The position numbers were made by a program, and so were the translations under genes. A stretch of 64,000 nt of DNA, taken from the NCBI RefSeq assembly GCF_003046315.1, contig NZ_PZZP01000001.1, forward strand, positions 2,046,001 to 2,110,000, in the 5' to 3' direction. Numbering within the stretch: position 1 is the first letter of the stretch; each line of letters starts with the position of its first letter. The notes below the pieces were generated by a model. That model saw nothing but the letters and a program-made list of their open reading frames with translations. It was not told where the DNA came from and did no database searches. Below, in pieces: positions 53,696 to 64,000 of this stretch. This DNA is from Desmospora activa DSM 45169 (GTDB lineage Bacteria > Bacillota > Bacilli > Thermoactinomycetales > DSM-45169).

Positions 53696-54349
53696 TTAGA
53701 CTGAAGTACCCTGACCCATCTCTACAAATACTTTTGTAATGGTGGTTTTTGTGATTCGTCCTACAACCTCCAAGCCATCACCTTTTTCCGGCTCTTTGAC
53801 GACTGGCAAGGCGTCCACTTGGTTACGGATCAGCTTCGTAGCAGCTGTCAATAATGTTTCCTCTAAACCACAGGTGACAATGTTAGGCATACGGGTCATC
53901 GCTACACCCACCGGAATATTTTGTAGCGCTTGATTTCCCATTGAGCTTTTTAACAGATCCTTGCGGGAGAGAACACCGGTGAGAATTCCACCTTCCTTCA
54001 CCACAAACAAGGTTCCTACATCTTCTAAAAACATGGTGCAGATCGCATCGTACACCGACATCTCATCTTGACAGACGACGGGTACCGATTTGTAATCCCG
54101 CACCATTAGCTTACTCAGATGTTCACCCAGTAGTTGATTCCCCGATTTGCCGGAATAAAAATACCCCACTCGTGGACGAGCATCTAAAAATCCGGACATC
54201 GTCAAAATCGCCAGATCCGGACGCAGAGTAGCACGGGTTAAGTTTAATCGTTCCGCGATTTGTTCGCCGGTGATTGGTCCCTCATCTTTTACGATTTGCA
54301 AGATCTTTTCCTGTCGCTGGCTTAGCTCGATTGTCGGACACCTCCTCAA
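53696..54349 (-). CDS. ccpN: Transcriptional repressor CcpN (HTH plus CBS pair)
   Basis: About 212-218 residues. N-terminal winged HTH (TGEQIAERLNLTRATLRPDLAILTMSGFLDARPRVGYFYSG) is nearly superimposable on B. subtilis CcpN, followed by two CBS domains (VYDAICTMFLEDVGTLFVV, LLTAATKLIRNQVDALPVV). CcpN represses gapB and pckA on glucose. The annotated start is TTG 54349, but GGAGG (54341-54345) then lies within codons 2-3; an ATC at 54331 lies 9 nt from it, exactly where homology begins (IELSQRQ). Same-operon order ccpN-PSRP as in Bacillus. Confidence 0.92.
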   Translation of the reverse strand: MRRCPTIELSQRQEKILQIVKDEGPITGEQIAERLNLTRATLRPDLAILTMSGFLDARPRVGYFYSGKSGNQLLGEHLSKLMVRDYKSVPVVCQDEMSVYDAICTMFLEDVGTLFVVKEGGILTGVLSRKDLLKSSMGNQALQNIPVGVAMTRMPNIVTCGLEETLLTAATKLIRNQVDALPVVKEPEKGDGLEVVGRITKTTITKVFVEMGQGTSV

Positions 54350-54482
54350 TCTTCGTAAATGGCCCGATTCATTGTAGTAGGTGGGATTTTGAGTGGCACA
54401 GCAAAGGCACTTCGCTTCAAAATCCCCCCTTCGTTCGAATTATAAAACCGACTTTTAAATATGACATACTTTAGGATAGTAA

Positions 54483-54504
54483 ATACTATATAGTATATAC
54501 TATA
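54483..54504. promoter_or_regulatory. Overlapping AT-rich palindromes, possible operator
   Basis: ATACTATATAGTAT (54483-54496) and TATAGTATATACTATA (54489-54504) are two perfect overlapping palindromes between ccpN and a divergently read TIM-barrel gene. The shape fits a repressor operator; the protein is unknown. Confidence 0.45.
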
Positions 54505-54635
54505 TTCCACTATCCTTTTAAGCAAGCATTTTTGTACCTTTTATCGATTCATGGAATAACTTTGGCGCAGTTCATTGTCAACGGACAAAATTCTCTTTAG
54601 AATGAGGACGGAACATATCGATTGGAGGAAGGCCT

Positions 54636-55559
54636 ATGTTGTTTTCCAACCCGTTGGCTGCCCGAGTAGAAGCGGACCCTCACCAGGTATCCCTGGTCGG
54701 CAAACAGGGTTTACAGTATGTTGAACTTCAATTGCCCAGTACCCGGCATTCATTTGCTACCCATGAGCTGTTCAATCTGCTCAGCTTTAGCCAGATAGAG
54801 CCGATTGCATTGCGGGCACCGGAAAATATGGCTTTAGGAAAAGTCCCCCTCAATCTGGAGGATTGGGAGTTTTGGCTGGAAACCGCTGCTGAATTATATG
54901 GCGATAGCCCTTATCGATATTTTATTTGTCATGGTGCGGCGGTCACTTTAAATGAGGTGTTTGACTATCTGGATGCCCGGCCCCGCGATTTTAACGGTCT
55001 ACATGATTACAAAACACAATATGTAGAAACTGTCATCCAACAATTGAACACGTTAGAAAACGTGGCCCAAGCTTTAAACATCAAACTGTTAATCGAAAAT
55101 GCCCCCATGAGCGGTCAAGAATACTTTGAACCGGGACAGGACTGGATTCACCCCGCTTTACGGACCCCGCGCCATCTGTTGCAGATCGCGGAGGCCACAG
55201 GAACGGGTATCTGCTTTGATAGCGCCAATGCCCGTATCACCTCTCACGTTTTATCCTATATGCACCGCTCCCGTAGCCTGTTTGCAGCGGCAACGGAAAA
55301 AGAAGTTCTCAATGCCACCCGCACATGGATCGACTTTTACCGGGAGTTGAAAGAGCATACCGCTCTCACTCGCCTTTCCTTCGCCATCAGTTGGGGAGAC
55401 ACTCCGGCAACCCACCATATCCCTTTTCCTGAAGGCGCATATCCGGAGCTGTTGGCATTTGCACAACTTCTTCATCCGGAGCTCCCTGTTATCCTTCCCA
55501 CCGGCAACAACAAATTGAAGGAAATGATGGAGCCGTTGATGCGCTTGAAAATGCGATAG
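54636..55559 (+). CDS. Sugar-isomerase/AP-endonuclease-like TIM-barrel protein
   Basis: 307 residues. The pattern of the xylose-isomerase-like superfamily is recognisable: KLLIENAPMSGQEYF (acidic strand end), GTGICFDSANARITSHVLSY (Asp), and FAISWGDTPATHHIPFPEG (His). Metal ligands are plausible but substrate is unknown; no specific family is assigned. GGAGGAAGG precedes the ATG. It is a plus-strand insertion between glyS and ccpN, which are adjacent in Bacillus. Confidence 0.72.
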   Translation: MLFSNPLAARVEADPHQVSLVGKQGLQYVELQLPSTRHSFATHELFNLLSFSQIEPIALRAPENMALGKVPLNLEDWEFWLETAAELYGDSPYRYFICHGAAVTLNEVFDYLDARPRDFNGLHDYKTQYVETVIQQLNTLENVAQALNIKLLIENAPMSGQEYFEPGQDWIHPALRTPRHLLQIAEATGTGICFDSANARITSHVLSYMHRSRSLFAAATEKEVLNATRTWIDFYRELKEHTALTRLSFAISWGDTPATHHIPFPEGAYPELLAFAQLLHPELPVILPTGNNKLKEMMEPLMRLKMR

Positions 55560-55583
55560 AAAACCACTTATCGAAGATGTGAA

Positions 55584-55618
55584 AAGCCAGCAACCAACGA
55601 CGGGTTGGTCGCTGGCTT
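55584..55618 (+). terminator. Hairpin after the TIM-barrel gene
   Basis: AAGCCAGC-ACCAA/TTGGT-GCTGGCTT, 25 bp after the stop. No T-run follows. Confidence 0.55.
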
Positions 55619-55621
55619 AGC

Positions 55622-55741
55622 CATACTGATGACATTAACCGTCCCTTAAGTTTTGCTCAAATGGCCCGTGATACCTCTGAACTTTTGAGTCAATTAGGAA
55701 TCACTGAAATTCACCGTCATGTCATTAAATATAGCTTTTAA
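55622..55741 (+). pseudogene. Possible 3' remnant of a coding sequence
   Basis: An open frame reads HTDDINRPLSFAQMARD..., then LLSQLGITEIHRHVIKYSF-stop, with codon use like real coding sequence, but no start or SD precedes it and the first part runs through a hairpin. It looks like the C-terminal end of a lost gene. I do not recognise the family. Confidence 0.25.
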
Positions 55742-55779
55742 AAAAAGACTACCCCCTGTTTGGGAGCAGTCTTTTTTTA
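55739..55779. terminator. Terminator of glyS
   Basis: AAAAAAAGACT...CCCC/GGGAG...AGTCTTTTTTT stem, bidirectional, directly downstream of glyS. Confidence 0.85.
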
Positions 55780-55786
55780 TACGACA

Positions 55787-57877
55787 TCAAGAAGCAAACA
55801 CCAACTGATTAAAGGCGGCATAGCGACCAACGATGTCGTTAATTTCACGCAGAAGGGCTAGACGATTGCGTCGCACCGCCTCATCTTCCGCCATCACCAG
55901 CACATCTTCAAAGAACGTGTGGATGGATGGAGCCAGTTCACTTAACGCATCCAGCATGCGCTCTGTGTCTCGGTCAGCCGCTGCGGTGGCAAAGGTTTCC
56001 CGTGTCTCTTGGATCGCATTCCACAAGGCATGCTCCGCCGGTGTCTCAAAGCGACCACTGTCCACTGTACTCTCATCCGTTCCTTGCTTTGCCAGATTGG
56101 CCGCGCGACTAAATCCTTCTACTACGGTTTTAAATTCCTCCGCATTGACGCGGGTAGCCAACGTACGGGCTTTATCCAATACCAACTTCGGTTGATCCAC
56201 ACCTGCCGCCAACACCGCATCAATAATATCGTAGCGAATTTCTGCTTCTTGTAGCAATGCTTTTACCCGCAAACGGAAAAAGGATTCCAATTCCGCCCGC
56301 ACTTCCTCTTCGGAGCGTTTCACCCACCCGTCTGCGGTCAGCTTTTGCAAGGTGAGATCGATCAAAGCCGAAAGGGTCAATGGACTCCAACCCCGTTCAG
56401 CCAAGATATGTATCACCCCTGCGGCGCGACGGCGTAAGCCGTATGGATCTTGGGAACCGGTGGGTTGAATGCCGATAGCAAAGGCGGAGACCACCGCATC
56501 CATCTTATCGGCGATGCTGATGAGGGTGCCGATGGTTCCCGTCGGCAGACGATCACCGGCAAAGCGCGGATAGTGATACTCCTCGATCGCATCCGCCACC
56601 TGCTGGTCTTCCCCCGCTTTTACAGCGTAATCTCGCCCCATTAAGCCGCTCAACTCGGGAAATTCATACACCATCTGCGTCGATAGATCAAATTTGCATA
56701 TCTCTGCCGCCCGCGCCAATTGCGCTACTTCGGCCTCAGAAAGCTGCAACCGTGCGGCCATTTCCTGCACCCCTGCACGGATGCGGCGGACCTGGTCCCC
56801 GATGGTACCCAACTCTTCGTAATAAACCACTTGGTCCAACTTCGCCACCGCAGTCGCAATCGGCAGCTTTTGATCTTCTTCATAGAAGAAGCGGGCATCG
56901 GCTAGACGGGCGGAGAGCACCTTTTCATTTCCTTTCGCCACTGTGACAAGGGCATGGTCATCACCATTGCGCACGGTTACAAAATAGGGCAACAGCTTTC
57001 CGTCTGCCCCTTCCACCGGAAAATAACGCTGATGCTCTCGCATGGTCGTAATTAAGACGGCTGGGGGTAAGCTTAAATAAGCCTCATCATAGCGACCGAA
57101 CAAAGCAGTAGGCGTTTCCACCAAATAGGTAACCTCGTCCAACAGATCGGGATCCACCGGGATCGTCCAGCCGTGCTGCTGCTCCAATTGTTCAAGCTGG
57201 GAGCGGATCAAGGCTTGCCGTTCCATTGCGTCGACCATCACATGTTGTTGGCGCAGCGTTTCTACATAGGAAGCCGGATGATCCAAATCAACAGCAGCAC
57301 CGAGAAAACGATGCCCCCGGGTTTGACGTCCGGCGGTTACACCTGCCCAGGATACGGGCACCACTTCTTCTCCCCACAGGCAGACCAACCAGCGAACCGG
57401 GCGGATAAAACGGGTGCGGCCACTACCCCAGCGCATCGCTTTTGGAAAATGGATACTGTTCAGCACTGTGGGCAACTCTTCTTGCAGCAAGCTGTCGGTC
57501 TCTTTTCCCTCTTCATGCTTTAAAGCGAAGACATAAGTCTCCCCTTTATACTCTTTTAAGGCGAGGCCGGTCACATCTACGCCCTGCTTCCGCGCAAACC
57601 CCTGTGCCGCCTTGGTCCAGAAGCCGTCTTCGTCCATGGCGATTCTTTTGGCGGGTCCGCGCACTTCCGCAGCGATATCTTCTTGTTTTGCGGCCACTCC
57701 CTTGATCAACAAGGTGAAGCGGCGGGGAGTGGCATAGGCGTTTACTTCACCGTGGGCGATCCGCTTTTCTTTGAGCCAAGTGACTGTCTTCTCCCGCAAT
57801 TGTTTCAATCCGCCTTCAACAAAACGGGCGGGAATCTCCTCGCATCCGATTTCCAATAGCCAATCCCGTTCAGACAT
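55787..57877 (-). CDS. glyS: Glycyl-tRNA synthetase beta subunit
   Basis: 696 residues. [14 protein letters not shown] at the N-terminus, [39 protein letters not shown] (HD-like domain), and [14 protein letters not shown] are family signatures; C-terminal DALR-like anticodon domain. Forms an alpha2beta2 enzyme with GlyQ. Its start overlaps glyQ by 8 nt. Confidence 0.96.
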   Translation of the reverse strand: MSERDWLLEIGCEEIPARFVEGGLKQLREKTVTWLKEKRIAHGEVNAYATPRRFTLLIKGVAAKQEDIAAEVRGPAKRIAMDEDGFWTKAAQGFARKQGVDVTGLALKEYKGETYVFALKHEEGKETDSLLQEELPTVLNSIHFPKAMRWGSGRTRFIRPVRWLVCLWGEEVVPVSWAGVTAGRQTRGHRFLGAAVDLDHPASYVETLRQQHVMVDAMERQALIRSQLEQLEQQHGWTIPVDPDLLDEVTYLVETPTALFGRYDEAYLSLPPAVLITTMREHQRYFPVEGADGKLLPYFVTVRNGDDHALVTVAKGNEKVLSARLADARFFYEEDQKLPIATAVAKLDQVVYYEELGTIGDQVRRIRAGVQEMAARLQLSEAEVAQLARAAEICKFDLSTQMVYEFPELSGLMGRDYAVKAGEDQQVADAIEEYHYPRFAGDRLPTGTIGTLISIADKMDAVVSAFAIGIQPTGSQDPYGLRRRAAGVIHILAERGWSPLTLSALIDLTLQKLTADGWVKRSEEEVRAELESFFRLRVKALLQEAEIRYDIIDAVLAAGVDQPKLVLDKARTLATRVNAEEFKTVVEGFSRAANLAKQGTDESTVDSGRFETPAEHALWNAIQETRETFATAAADRDTERMLDALSELAPSIHTFFEDVLVMAEDEAVRRNRLALLREINDIVGRYAAFNQLVFAS

Positions 57878-58751
57878 GGGCGTTCCCTCCCTCTTTCATC
57901 AGCGGAAAGCCGAGGCGTTCCCGTTCCGCCACATAGGTTTTGGCACAGCGGCGAGCCAATGCCCGCACCCGTGCCAGATAACCGGTCCGTTCGGTGACGC
58001 TGATGGCGCCGCGAGCATCCAACAAGTTAAACGTGTGCGAGCACTTCAAAATATAATCATAAGCGGGAAACACCAGATTTTCTTCTAATGCCCGGTTGGC
58101 CTCTTCCTCATATTCGTCAAACCAACGAAACAGTTTGGCACTATCGGAAACCTCAAAGGAATACTTGGAATGCTCATATTCCGGCTGTTTAAAAATATCG
58201 CCGTACTTCACTCCATGCACCCAGGAGAGATTGTAGATATTTTCTTTATCCTGGATATAGGAAGCCAAACGCTCCAACCCGTAGGTGATCTCTACTGAGA
58301 CCGGGTCGGCTTCCAGGCCGCCGATCTGTTGAAAATAGGTAAACTGGGTAATCTCCATTCCGTCCAACCATACTTCCCAACCTAAACCGGCAGCTCCCAT
58401 GGCCGGATTTTCCCAGTTGTCTTCAACAAAGCGAATATCATGTTCCAGAGGGTCGATCCCCAACTCTTTTAAGCTGTTGAGATATACTTCTTGAATATCG
58501 TCCGGTGACGGCTTCATAATCACTTGAAATTGATGGTGTTGATACACCCGATTAGGGTTTTCACCATAACGGCCGTCAGCCGGGCGGCGGGAAGGTTCCA
58601 CATAGGCTGTATTCCACGGTTCCGGTCCCAATGTACGCAAAAAAGTCATCGGATTCATGGTACCAGCCCCTTTTTCTACATCATAGGGTTGGGCCAATAC
58701 ACATCCCCTGGCACTCCAATACGCCTGCAATTTTAAAATAATTGATTGCAT
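57870..58751 (-). CDS. glyQ: Glycyl-tRNA synthetase alpha subunit
   Basis: 293 residues. [51 protein letters not shown] and [21 protein letters not shown] are the class II catalytic motifs. ATG 58749-58751 has GGGAG 7 nt upstream. Expression is controlled by the T-box leader just upstream. First gene of glyQ-glyS. Confidence 0.96.
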   Translation of the reverse strand: MQSIILKLQAYWSARGCVLAQPYDVEKGAGTMNPMTFLRTLGPEPWNTAYVEPSRRPADGRYGENPNRVYQHHQFQVIMKPSPDDIQEVYLNSLKELGIDPLEHDIRFVEDNWENPAMGAAGLGWEVWLDGMEITQFTYFQQIGGLEADPVSVEITYGLERLASYIQDKENIYNLSWVHGVKYGDIFKQPEYEHSKYSFEVSDSAKLFRWFDEYEEEANRALEENLVFPAYDYILKCSHTFNLLDARGAISVTERTGYLARVRALARRCAKTYVAERERLGFPLMKEGGNAHV

Positions 58752-58778
58752 CTTCAATCTCCCCCACCTTCAGGCAAA

Positions 58779-58990
58779 TAAAAAAACCTCTTCCATCTCC
58801 TTACGAAAGCGATCGCTTTCATAGGGACGGGAGGTTTCCCGCGGTTCCACCCTAATTGACCCGGTAACTCACCGAATCCCCTTCATTGGACAAGCGCTCC
58901 AGACCGCCCTTCACCGGATTTGTGTCCGGGCTTGCACCATTCCCGGCTCGCTGAGGTCACAAAGGACCGGCTACTCCCTTCTATCATCGC
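58779..58990 (-). promoter_or_regulatory. T-box riboswitch leader (glycyl)
   Basis: The T-box core AGGGTGGAACCGCGGG is perfect and is followed by a terminator: AACCTC, inner palindrome GAAAGCGATCGCTTTC, GAGGTT and TTTTTTT (minus strand). Stem I lies upstream (GTAGCCGGTCC region); a candidate glycine specifier GGC is at 58906-58908. Uncharged tRNA-Gly should stabilise the antiterminator and turn on glyQ-glyS. Confidence 0.93.
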
Positions 58991-59050
58991 GCGTAAATTT
59001 TACAGCTATATATAATTATATATATACCAAACTGTACCGTTGCCTGTCAA

Positions 59051-59806
59051 TCATTCATCGCGCCAATCCCGCTTCATCCGATCGAGGAAATCCCGTGATT
59101 TCAGGGATTGGCCCACATATTCGTCAAGAAAGGCGCGGATTACCTTCTCCAATTGGGTACGGGTTTCCGCTTTTAAATCCACCTCACCGACACGGTCAGG
59201 CGTCATCCGTTGCAACAACTTTAACACACGAGCCGTCGCCGCAGAAATGGCGATCGCCTGTCGATCCCGGTGGCTACAATCAAGGCAGAGAAAACCACCC
59301 ATCGCCACGCTAAAGCGGACCGATCGATCAACGGCCCCACAGTGGACACAACCGTCCAGGCGCGGACGGTATCCCCCGACTTCCAACACCTTTAGTTCAA
59401 AAATATGGGTGAGAATATCGGGATCGGCCCCTTCTTCCAACATATCCAAGGTTGTTTCCAGCAGCGAGTATAAAACCGGCTGCACTTCCCTTTCCTCTGT
59501 CAGTCTATCCAATAATTCCGTCATGTAGGCGGCCACCGCCGTCAGCGTTAAATCGGAACGCAGGGAGTAGCGCGCACGTTGAATTTCCGCCTGGGAAAGA
59601 GTGGCCATACCCGAGGAGCCGGAAAAACAGAGGAACCAACCGGATGTAAAGGGTTGCGTCACCGCTCCCAGACGGCTTTTGGTTTTTTTGGCTCCACGGG
59701 CCATTACCGCAATTTTCCCCTGCTCCTGTGTAAACAGAGTGACCACTTTATGGCTTTCTCCGTAATCCCGAGTTCGGATCACAATCCCTTCACATTTTGC
59801 CAGCAT
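59051..59806 (-). CDS. recO: DNA repair protein RecO
   Basis: 251 residues. N-terminal OB fold (IVIRTRDYGESHKVVTLFTQEQG), central helical bundle and a zinc site with Cys153, Cys156, Cys174, Cys177 (CVHCG, CLDC). Loads RecA with RecR/RecF. The ATG at 59806 lies 10 bp behind yqzL; the GGAGG is 15 nt upstream, so initiation may rely on coupling to yqzL. Confidence 0.94.
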   Translation of the reverse strand: MLAKCEGIVIRTRDYGESHKVVTLFTQEQGKIAVMARGAKKTKSRLGAVTQPFTSGWFLCFSGSSGMATLSQAEIQRARYSLRSDLTLTAVAAYMTELLDRLTEEREVQPVLYSLLETTLDMLEEGADPDILTHIFELKVLEVGGYRPRLDGCVHCGAVDRSVRFSVAMGGFLCLDCSHRDRQAIAISAATARVLKLLQRMTPDRVGEVDLKAETRTQLEKVIRAFLDEYVGQSLKSRDFLDRMKRDWRDE

Positions 59807-59816
59807 GGAACAGGTG

Positions 59817-59954
59817 TCAACCCTCCACCTTCGCTTCCGATTCCCGTTGCCCTCCTTTGTCGCTGCTGTCGGTGTAAGTGATGGCATCCTTATACAAGAG
59901 GTATGCATCAATACTGCCCGTCACAGTGAAACATTTCCACGAAAAGTCACACAA
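59817..59954 (-). CDS. yqzL: YqzL-like small protein
   Basis: 45 residues in the position of Bacillus yqzL, between era and recO. CDFSWKCFTVTGSIDAYLLYKDA matches the conserved N-terminal pattern of that family (DFTWNVFSHTGNVDTYLLFK). Started at TTG 59954, with GGGGAGG 8 nt upstream; the ATG nine bases further upstream abuts the SD. Function unknown. Confidence 0.82.
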   Translation of the reverse strand: MCDFSWKCFTVTGSIDAYLLYKDAITYTDSSDKGGQRESEAKVEG

Positions 59955-60071
59955 ACGGTTCATCCTCCCCATCAGAGAAATCGGTCAAACGAAAACTCTA
60001 GGAATTAGGATGGGCCGATCGCAGCAGGAGTATAACCAGAATCGGACCGATAAGATTTTCCAAATAGAAAT

Positions 60072-62064
<1,993 letters not shown>

Positions 62065-62089
62065 TCCTGATGTCGGACCCCTTTCTTTC

Positions 62090-62779
62090 TCACATCAATT
62101 GAAAACCGATCCAAGCGATGACAATACCCAGAATCGTCCCCAGGATGACCGGGTTTTTTCGTGTTTTGATGCGCAACCGTGTCCCGATCAATAGCGCTGT
62201 CAAAAACAGAACTAATAAGATAACCAATAAATGACCGGTCATCAGCACCAATGAGGTGGCGATACAACTGGCGAGGGATGTTGTCATACTGGGTTCAAGC
62301 TCTGGACGTCCCCAACGGTGCATAGCGCTTTTTAACATTAACGTTAAAAAGAAATCCAGAGTGATTAAAGCGGCCAAACTGATATCAGGTGGATGAGACG
62401 ATTGTTCAAAAGTTTGAAAGGCAAAAGCGGCCAAATACGGATAAAAAATGCTGACCCCTACCACCACCGCCAACCCGGCACACAACAACACCGCCCCTGC
62501 TGCTACATCCTTGGCCACTTTGGCTAGGGGATGAAAGTCAGGGGAGACCATATCAACCACCGCCTCAACTGCGGTATTAAACAGTTCCGCCACCAGCACC
62601 AATAAGATGCTGATAAACAGTAGCAAAACCTCCATCTTGCTGAGGGGCAGATAAAGCGCCAAAAGCAGCACGATCAATGCGGCCATATAATGAATCCGCA
62701 TATTTCGCTGACTTACCAGCGTATATTTTAATCCTTCCAAGGCGAAGCGAAAACTGTGGAGTACTTTCGACCACCACAT
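62090..62779 (-). CDS. dgkA: Diacylglycerol/undecaprenol kinase DgkA fused to a degenerate PAP2-like half
   Basis: 229 residues, versus about 120 for ordinary DgkA. Residues 1-110 are DgkA: Glu65-Leu-Phe-Asn-Thr-Ala with Glu72 and Asp76, and KVAKDVAAGAVLL (Lys90-Asp91), all key kinase residues. Residues 135-229 hold four more membrane segments laid out like PAP2 phosphatases fused to DgkA in other Firmicutes, but the PSGH motif reads PSMT (163-166) and the later SRxxxGxHxxxD block lacks its histidine. The kinase should work; the phosphatase half should not (inference). Confidence 0.85.
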   Translation of the reverse strand: MWWSKVLHSFRFALEGLKYTLVSQRNMRIHYMAALIVLLLALYLPLSKMEVLLLFISILLVLVAELFNTAVEAVVDMVSPDFHPLAKVAKDVAAGAVLLCAGLAVVVGVSIFYPYLAAFAFQTFEQSSHPPDISLAALITLDFFLTLMLKSAMHRWGRPELEPSMTTSLASCIATSLVLMTGHLLVILLVLFLTALLIGTRLRIKTRKNPVILGTILGIVIAWIGFQLM

Positions 62780-62787
62780 AAAAATTC

Positions 62788-63255
62788 CTACCTTTTTAGG
62801 CCGGCATGGGCTAAAATCGCTTCCTGCCGGGAAAACATTCGTTTTTCTTCGTCTTCATCTTGGTGATCATAACCGAGCAGGTGCAAAAATCCATGAACCG
62901 CGAGAAACGCCATTTCCCGCCCTAGGCTGTGGCCGTAAGCCTGCGCCTGCTCCTGTGCCCGTGTAAACGAGATCACCACATCTCCCAACGGGATCAGTTC
63001 TCCTACTATTGTGCTCGGTTCCTCCCCTGGCTCCCACTGCGGAAAAGAGAGCACATCCGTGGGACGATCCACATCACGAAATTTCCGATTTAAGCGATGA
63101 ATCGTGTCATCATCGACGATGGAGACGGATACTTCCGCCTCCTTTATCCCTTCCATCGCAGCAGCCTGTTCTAAACAGCGCTCCATATCCGCAATCACGG
63201 CTTGTTTCGATTCATCCCAATCGATTTGGATATCCATATCCACATAAAGACTCAT
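62788..63255 (-). CDS. ybeY: Endoribonuclease YbeY
   Basis: 155 residues. Zinc motif HGFLHLLGYDH (His121, His125, His131) and VSIVDDDTIHRLNRKFRDVDRPTDVLSFP. Acts in 16S rRNA maturation and ribosome quality control. ATG 63255 overlaps the pgpH stop (ATGA); AAAGGGG upstream. Confidence 0.96.
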   Translation of the reverse strand: MSLYVDMDIQIDWDESKQAVIADMERCLEQAAAMEGIKEAEVSVSIVDDDTIHRLNRKFRDVDRPTDVLSFPQWEPGEEPSTIVGELIPLGDVVISFTRAQEQAQAYGHSLGREMAFLAVHGFLHLLGYDHQDEDEEKRMFSRQEAILAHAGLKR

Positions 63256-64000
63256 GCAGGCTTCACCCCTTTCCCACCCTCTTCGGGATACTCAATACGG
63301 GAATGAAAAATTCCCTGTAACGTTTCACAGATGGAACGGGCAATCACATCCAGTTCCCTTAATGTAAGGTCGCACTCATCAAACTGACCGTCATCCAGCC
63401 GATCGCGAATAATCTTACGCACCATGGTTTCAATCCGGTCTGGAGTCGGCCGCGCTAGGGAACGTACCGCTGCCTCGACACAATCAGCGATCCCGACAAT
63501 GGCCGCTTCTTTTGTTTGCGCTTTGGGTCCCGGATAGCGAAAATCCGCCTCCAACACATTGGAACCGTCCCCTTGTTCCTTTGCTTTAAAATAAAAGTAT
63601 TTCAGCAATGTCGTTCCATGATGCTGTGCCGCAATATCACAGATCGGCGTTGGAATGTTGTACTCTTTTAGCATGTCATATCCGTCACGGGCATGAGAGA
63701 TGATAATCGTCCTGCTCAGATGAGGGGAAATTTTATCGTGAGGATTTTCCGATTGCAGTTGATTCTCGATAAAAAACTGCGGCCGTTTTGTTTTGCCGAC
63801 ATCATGATAATAGGACCCCACTCGCGCCAACAAACCATCGGCCCCAATCGCCTCTGCCGCCGCTTCCGCTAAATTACCCACAATAATGGAATGATGGTAG
63901 CTTCCCGGTGTTTTGGTCAGCAATTTACGCAACAGTGGGTGATTGGGATTGGAAAGCTCCAATAAACGCAGTGGTGACAAAATATCAAACAACGCCTCAA
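63252..64000 (-). CDS. pgpH: 7TM-HD domain protein PgpH, C-terminal part (5' end beyond window)
   Basis: The last about 249 residues: the HD phosphohydrolase domain with GSYHHSIIVGNLAEAAAEAIG, GSYYHDVGKTKRPQFF, SHARDGYDMLKEY and QHHGTTLLKYF. In Bacillus/Listeria PgpH is a membrane receptor that hydrolyses c-di-AMP. The 7TM receptor part lies upstream of base 64000. Reading frame continues open through the window end. Start of the conserved cluster pgpH-ybeY-dgkA. Confidence 0.93.
   Translation of the reverse strand, partial: EALFDILSPLRLLELSNPNHPLLRKLLTKTPGSYHHSIIVGNLAEAAAEAIGADGLLARVGSYYHDVGKTKRPQFFIENQLQSENPHDKISPHLSRTIIISHARDGYDMLKEYNIPTPICDIAAQHHGTTLLKYFYFKAKEQGDGSNVLEADFRYPGPKAQTKEAAIVGIADCVEAAVRSLARPTPDRIETMVRKIIRDRLDDGQFDECDLTLRELDVIARSICETLQGIFHSRIEYPEEGGKGVKPA

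Noticed and set aside
58998-59035. AT-alternating run (ATATATAATTATATATATA) as an origin or replication element
   Set aside because: It is a single short run at the expected promoter position of the T-box-glyQS operon; no DnaA boxes or iterons were seen around it.

Overview
The window is chromosomal DNA from an endospore-forming, Gram-positive member of the Bacillales. Gene content and the order of the housekeeping cluster point to the Thermoactinomycetaceae (Desmospora/Kroppenstedtia-like), but that family-level assignment is inference. Spore markers are two GerPA/GerPF-like proteins, a YhcN/YlaJ lipoprotein, a GerN-like antiporter and two very short YjcZ-like membrane peptides. Firmicute regulation is represented by a TPP riboswitch, a glycyl T-box, a CcpA cre-like site, CcpN, and strong Shine-Dalgarno sequences with frequent TTG/GTG starts.

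Region by region: 1-7.9 kb is a carbohydrate island with a three-gene sugar ABC importer (minus strand) divergent from a secreted GH59 galactocerebrosidase-like enzyme and a DUF2264 protein. 8-20.9 kb carries an O-methyltransferase, two tandem tRNA-Gly(CCC) genes, a DUF368 lipid-carrier translocase homologue, an oligopeptide-binding lipoprotein, a YkfC-like murein-peptide hydrolase, a PBP4-type peptidase lacking a signal peptide, GpsB, a spore lipoprotein, YugP and a cation/proton antiporter. 19.8-23.3 kb holds divergent rodA and ftsW/spoVE, then an ECF41-type sigma factor that has lost its SnoaL domain, next to a decayed carboxymuconolactone decarboxylase. 23.5-27.8 kb has a tartrate/D-malate dehydrogenase and a TPP-riboswitch-controlled tenI-thiO-thiS-thiG operon. 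27.9-36.2 kb is mixed: ferredoxin, two small export/DedA proteins, an isolated nuoD coupled to an isochorismatase-family hydrolase, an M42 peptidase, a secreted protein of unknown function and a GDSL hydrolase. 36.4-38.8 kb has an A-type RNase P RNA and yqfO-trmK.

38.8-46.6 kb is an accessory block (exo/endonuclease-like protein, two GerP-like genes, M1 peptidase, acyl-CoA synthetase, nitroreductase, TrhO, acyl-CoA dehydrogenase). It lies between trmK and rpoD, which are close neighbours in Bacillus. 46.7-64 kb is the conserved block read on the minus strand: pgpH-ybeY-dgkA-DUF502-cdd-era-yqzL-recO-(T-box)-glyQ-glyS-[TIM-barrel gene, plus strand]-ccpN-PSRP-ppdK-dnaG-rpoD. Many junctions are 4-nt ATGA/GTGA overlaps, indicating translational coupling. 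ppdK sits directly behind the gene of its own kinase/phosphorylase regulator, itself behind ccpN, which suggests one gluconeogenic control unit.

Points that deserve most attention are: the ECF41 sigma factor with an internal deletion and its pseudogene partner; apparent AUU (PSRP) and possibly AUC (ccpN) start codons; a DgkA fused to a PAP2-like half whose catalytic motifs are gone; the A-type RNase P RNA; the isolated nuoD; and several unexplained structured intergenic elements (185-bp imperfect palindrome at 13.5 kb, 19-bp perfect inverted repeat beside an IS200/IS605-end-like hairpin at 41.7 kb, recurrent terminator-proximal 3' UTR motif). I saw no CRISPR array, prophage or intact insertion sequence.
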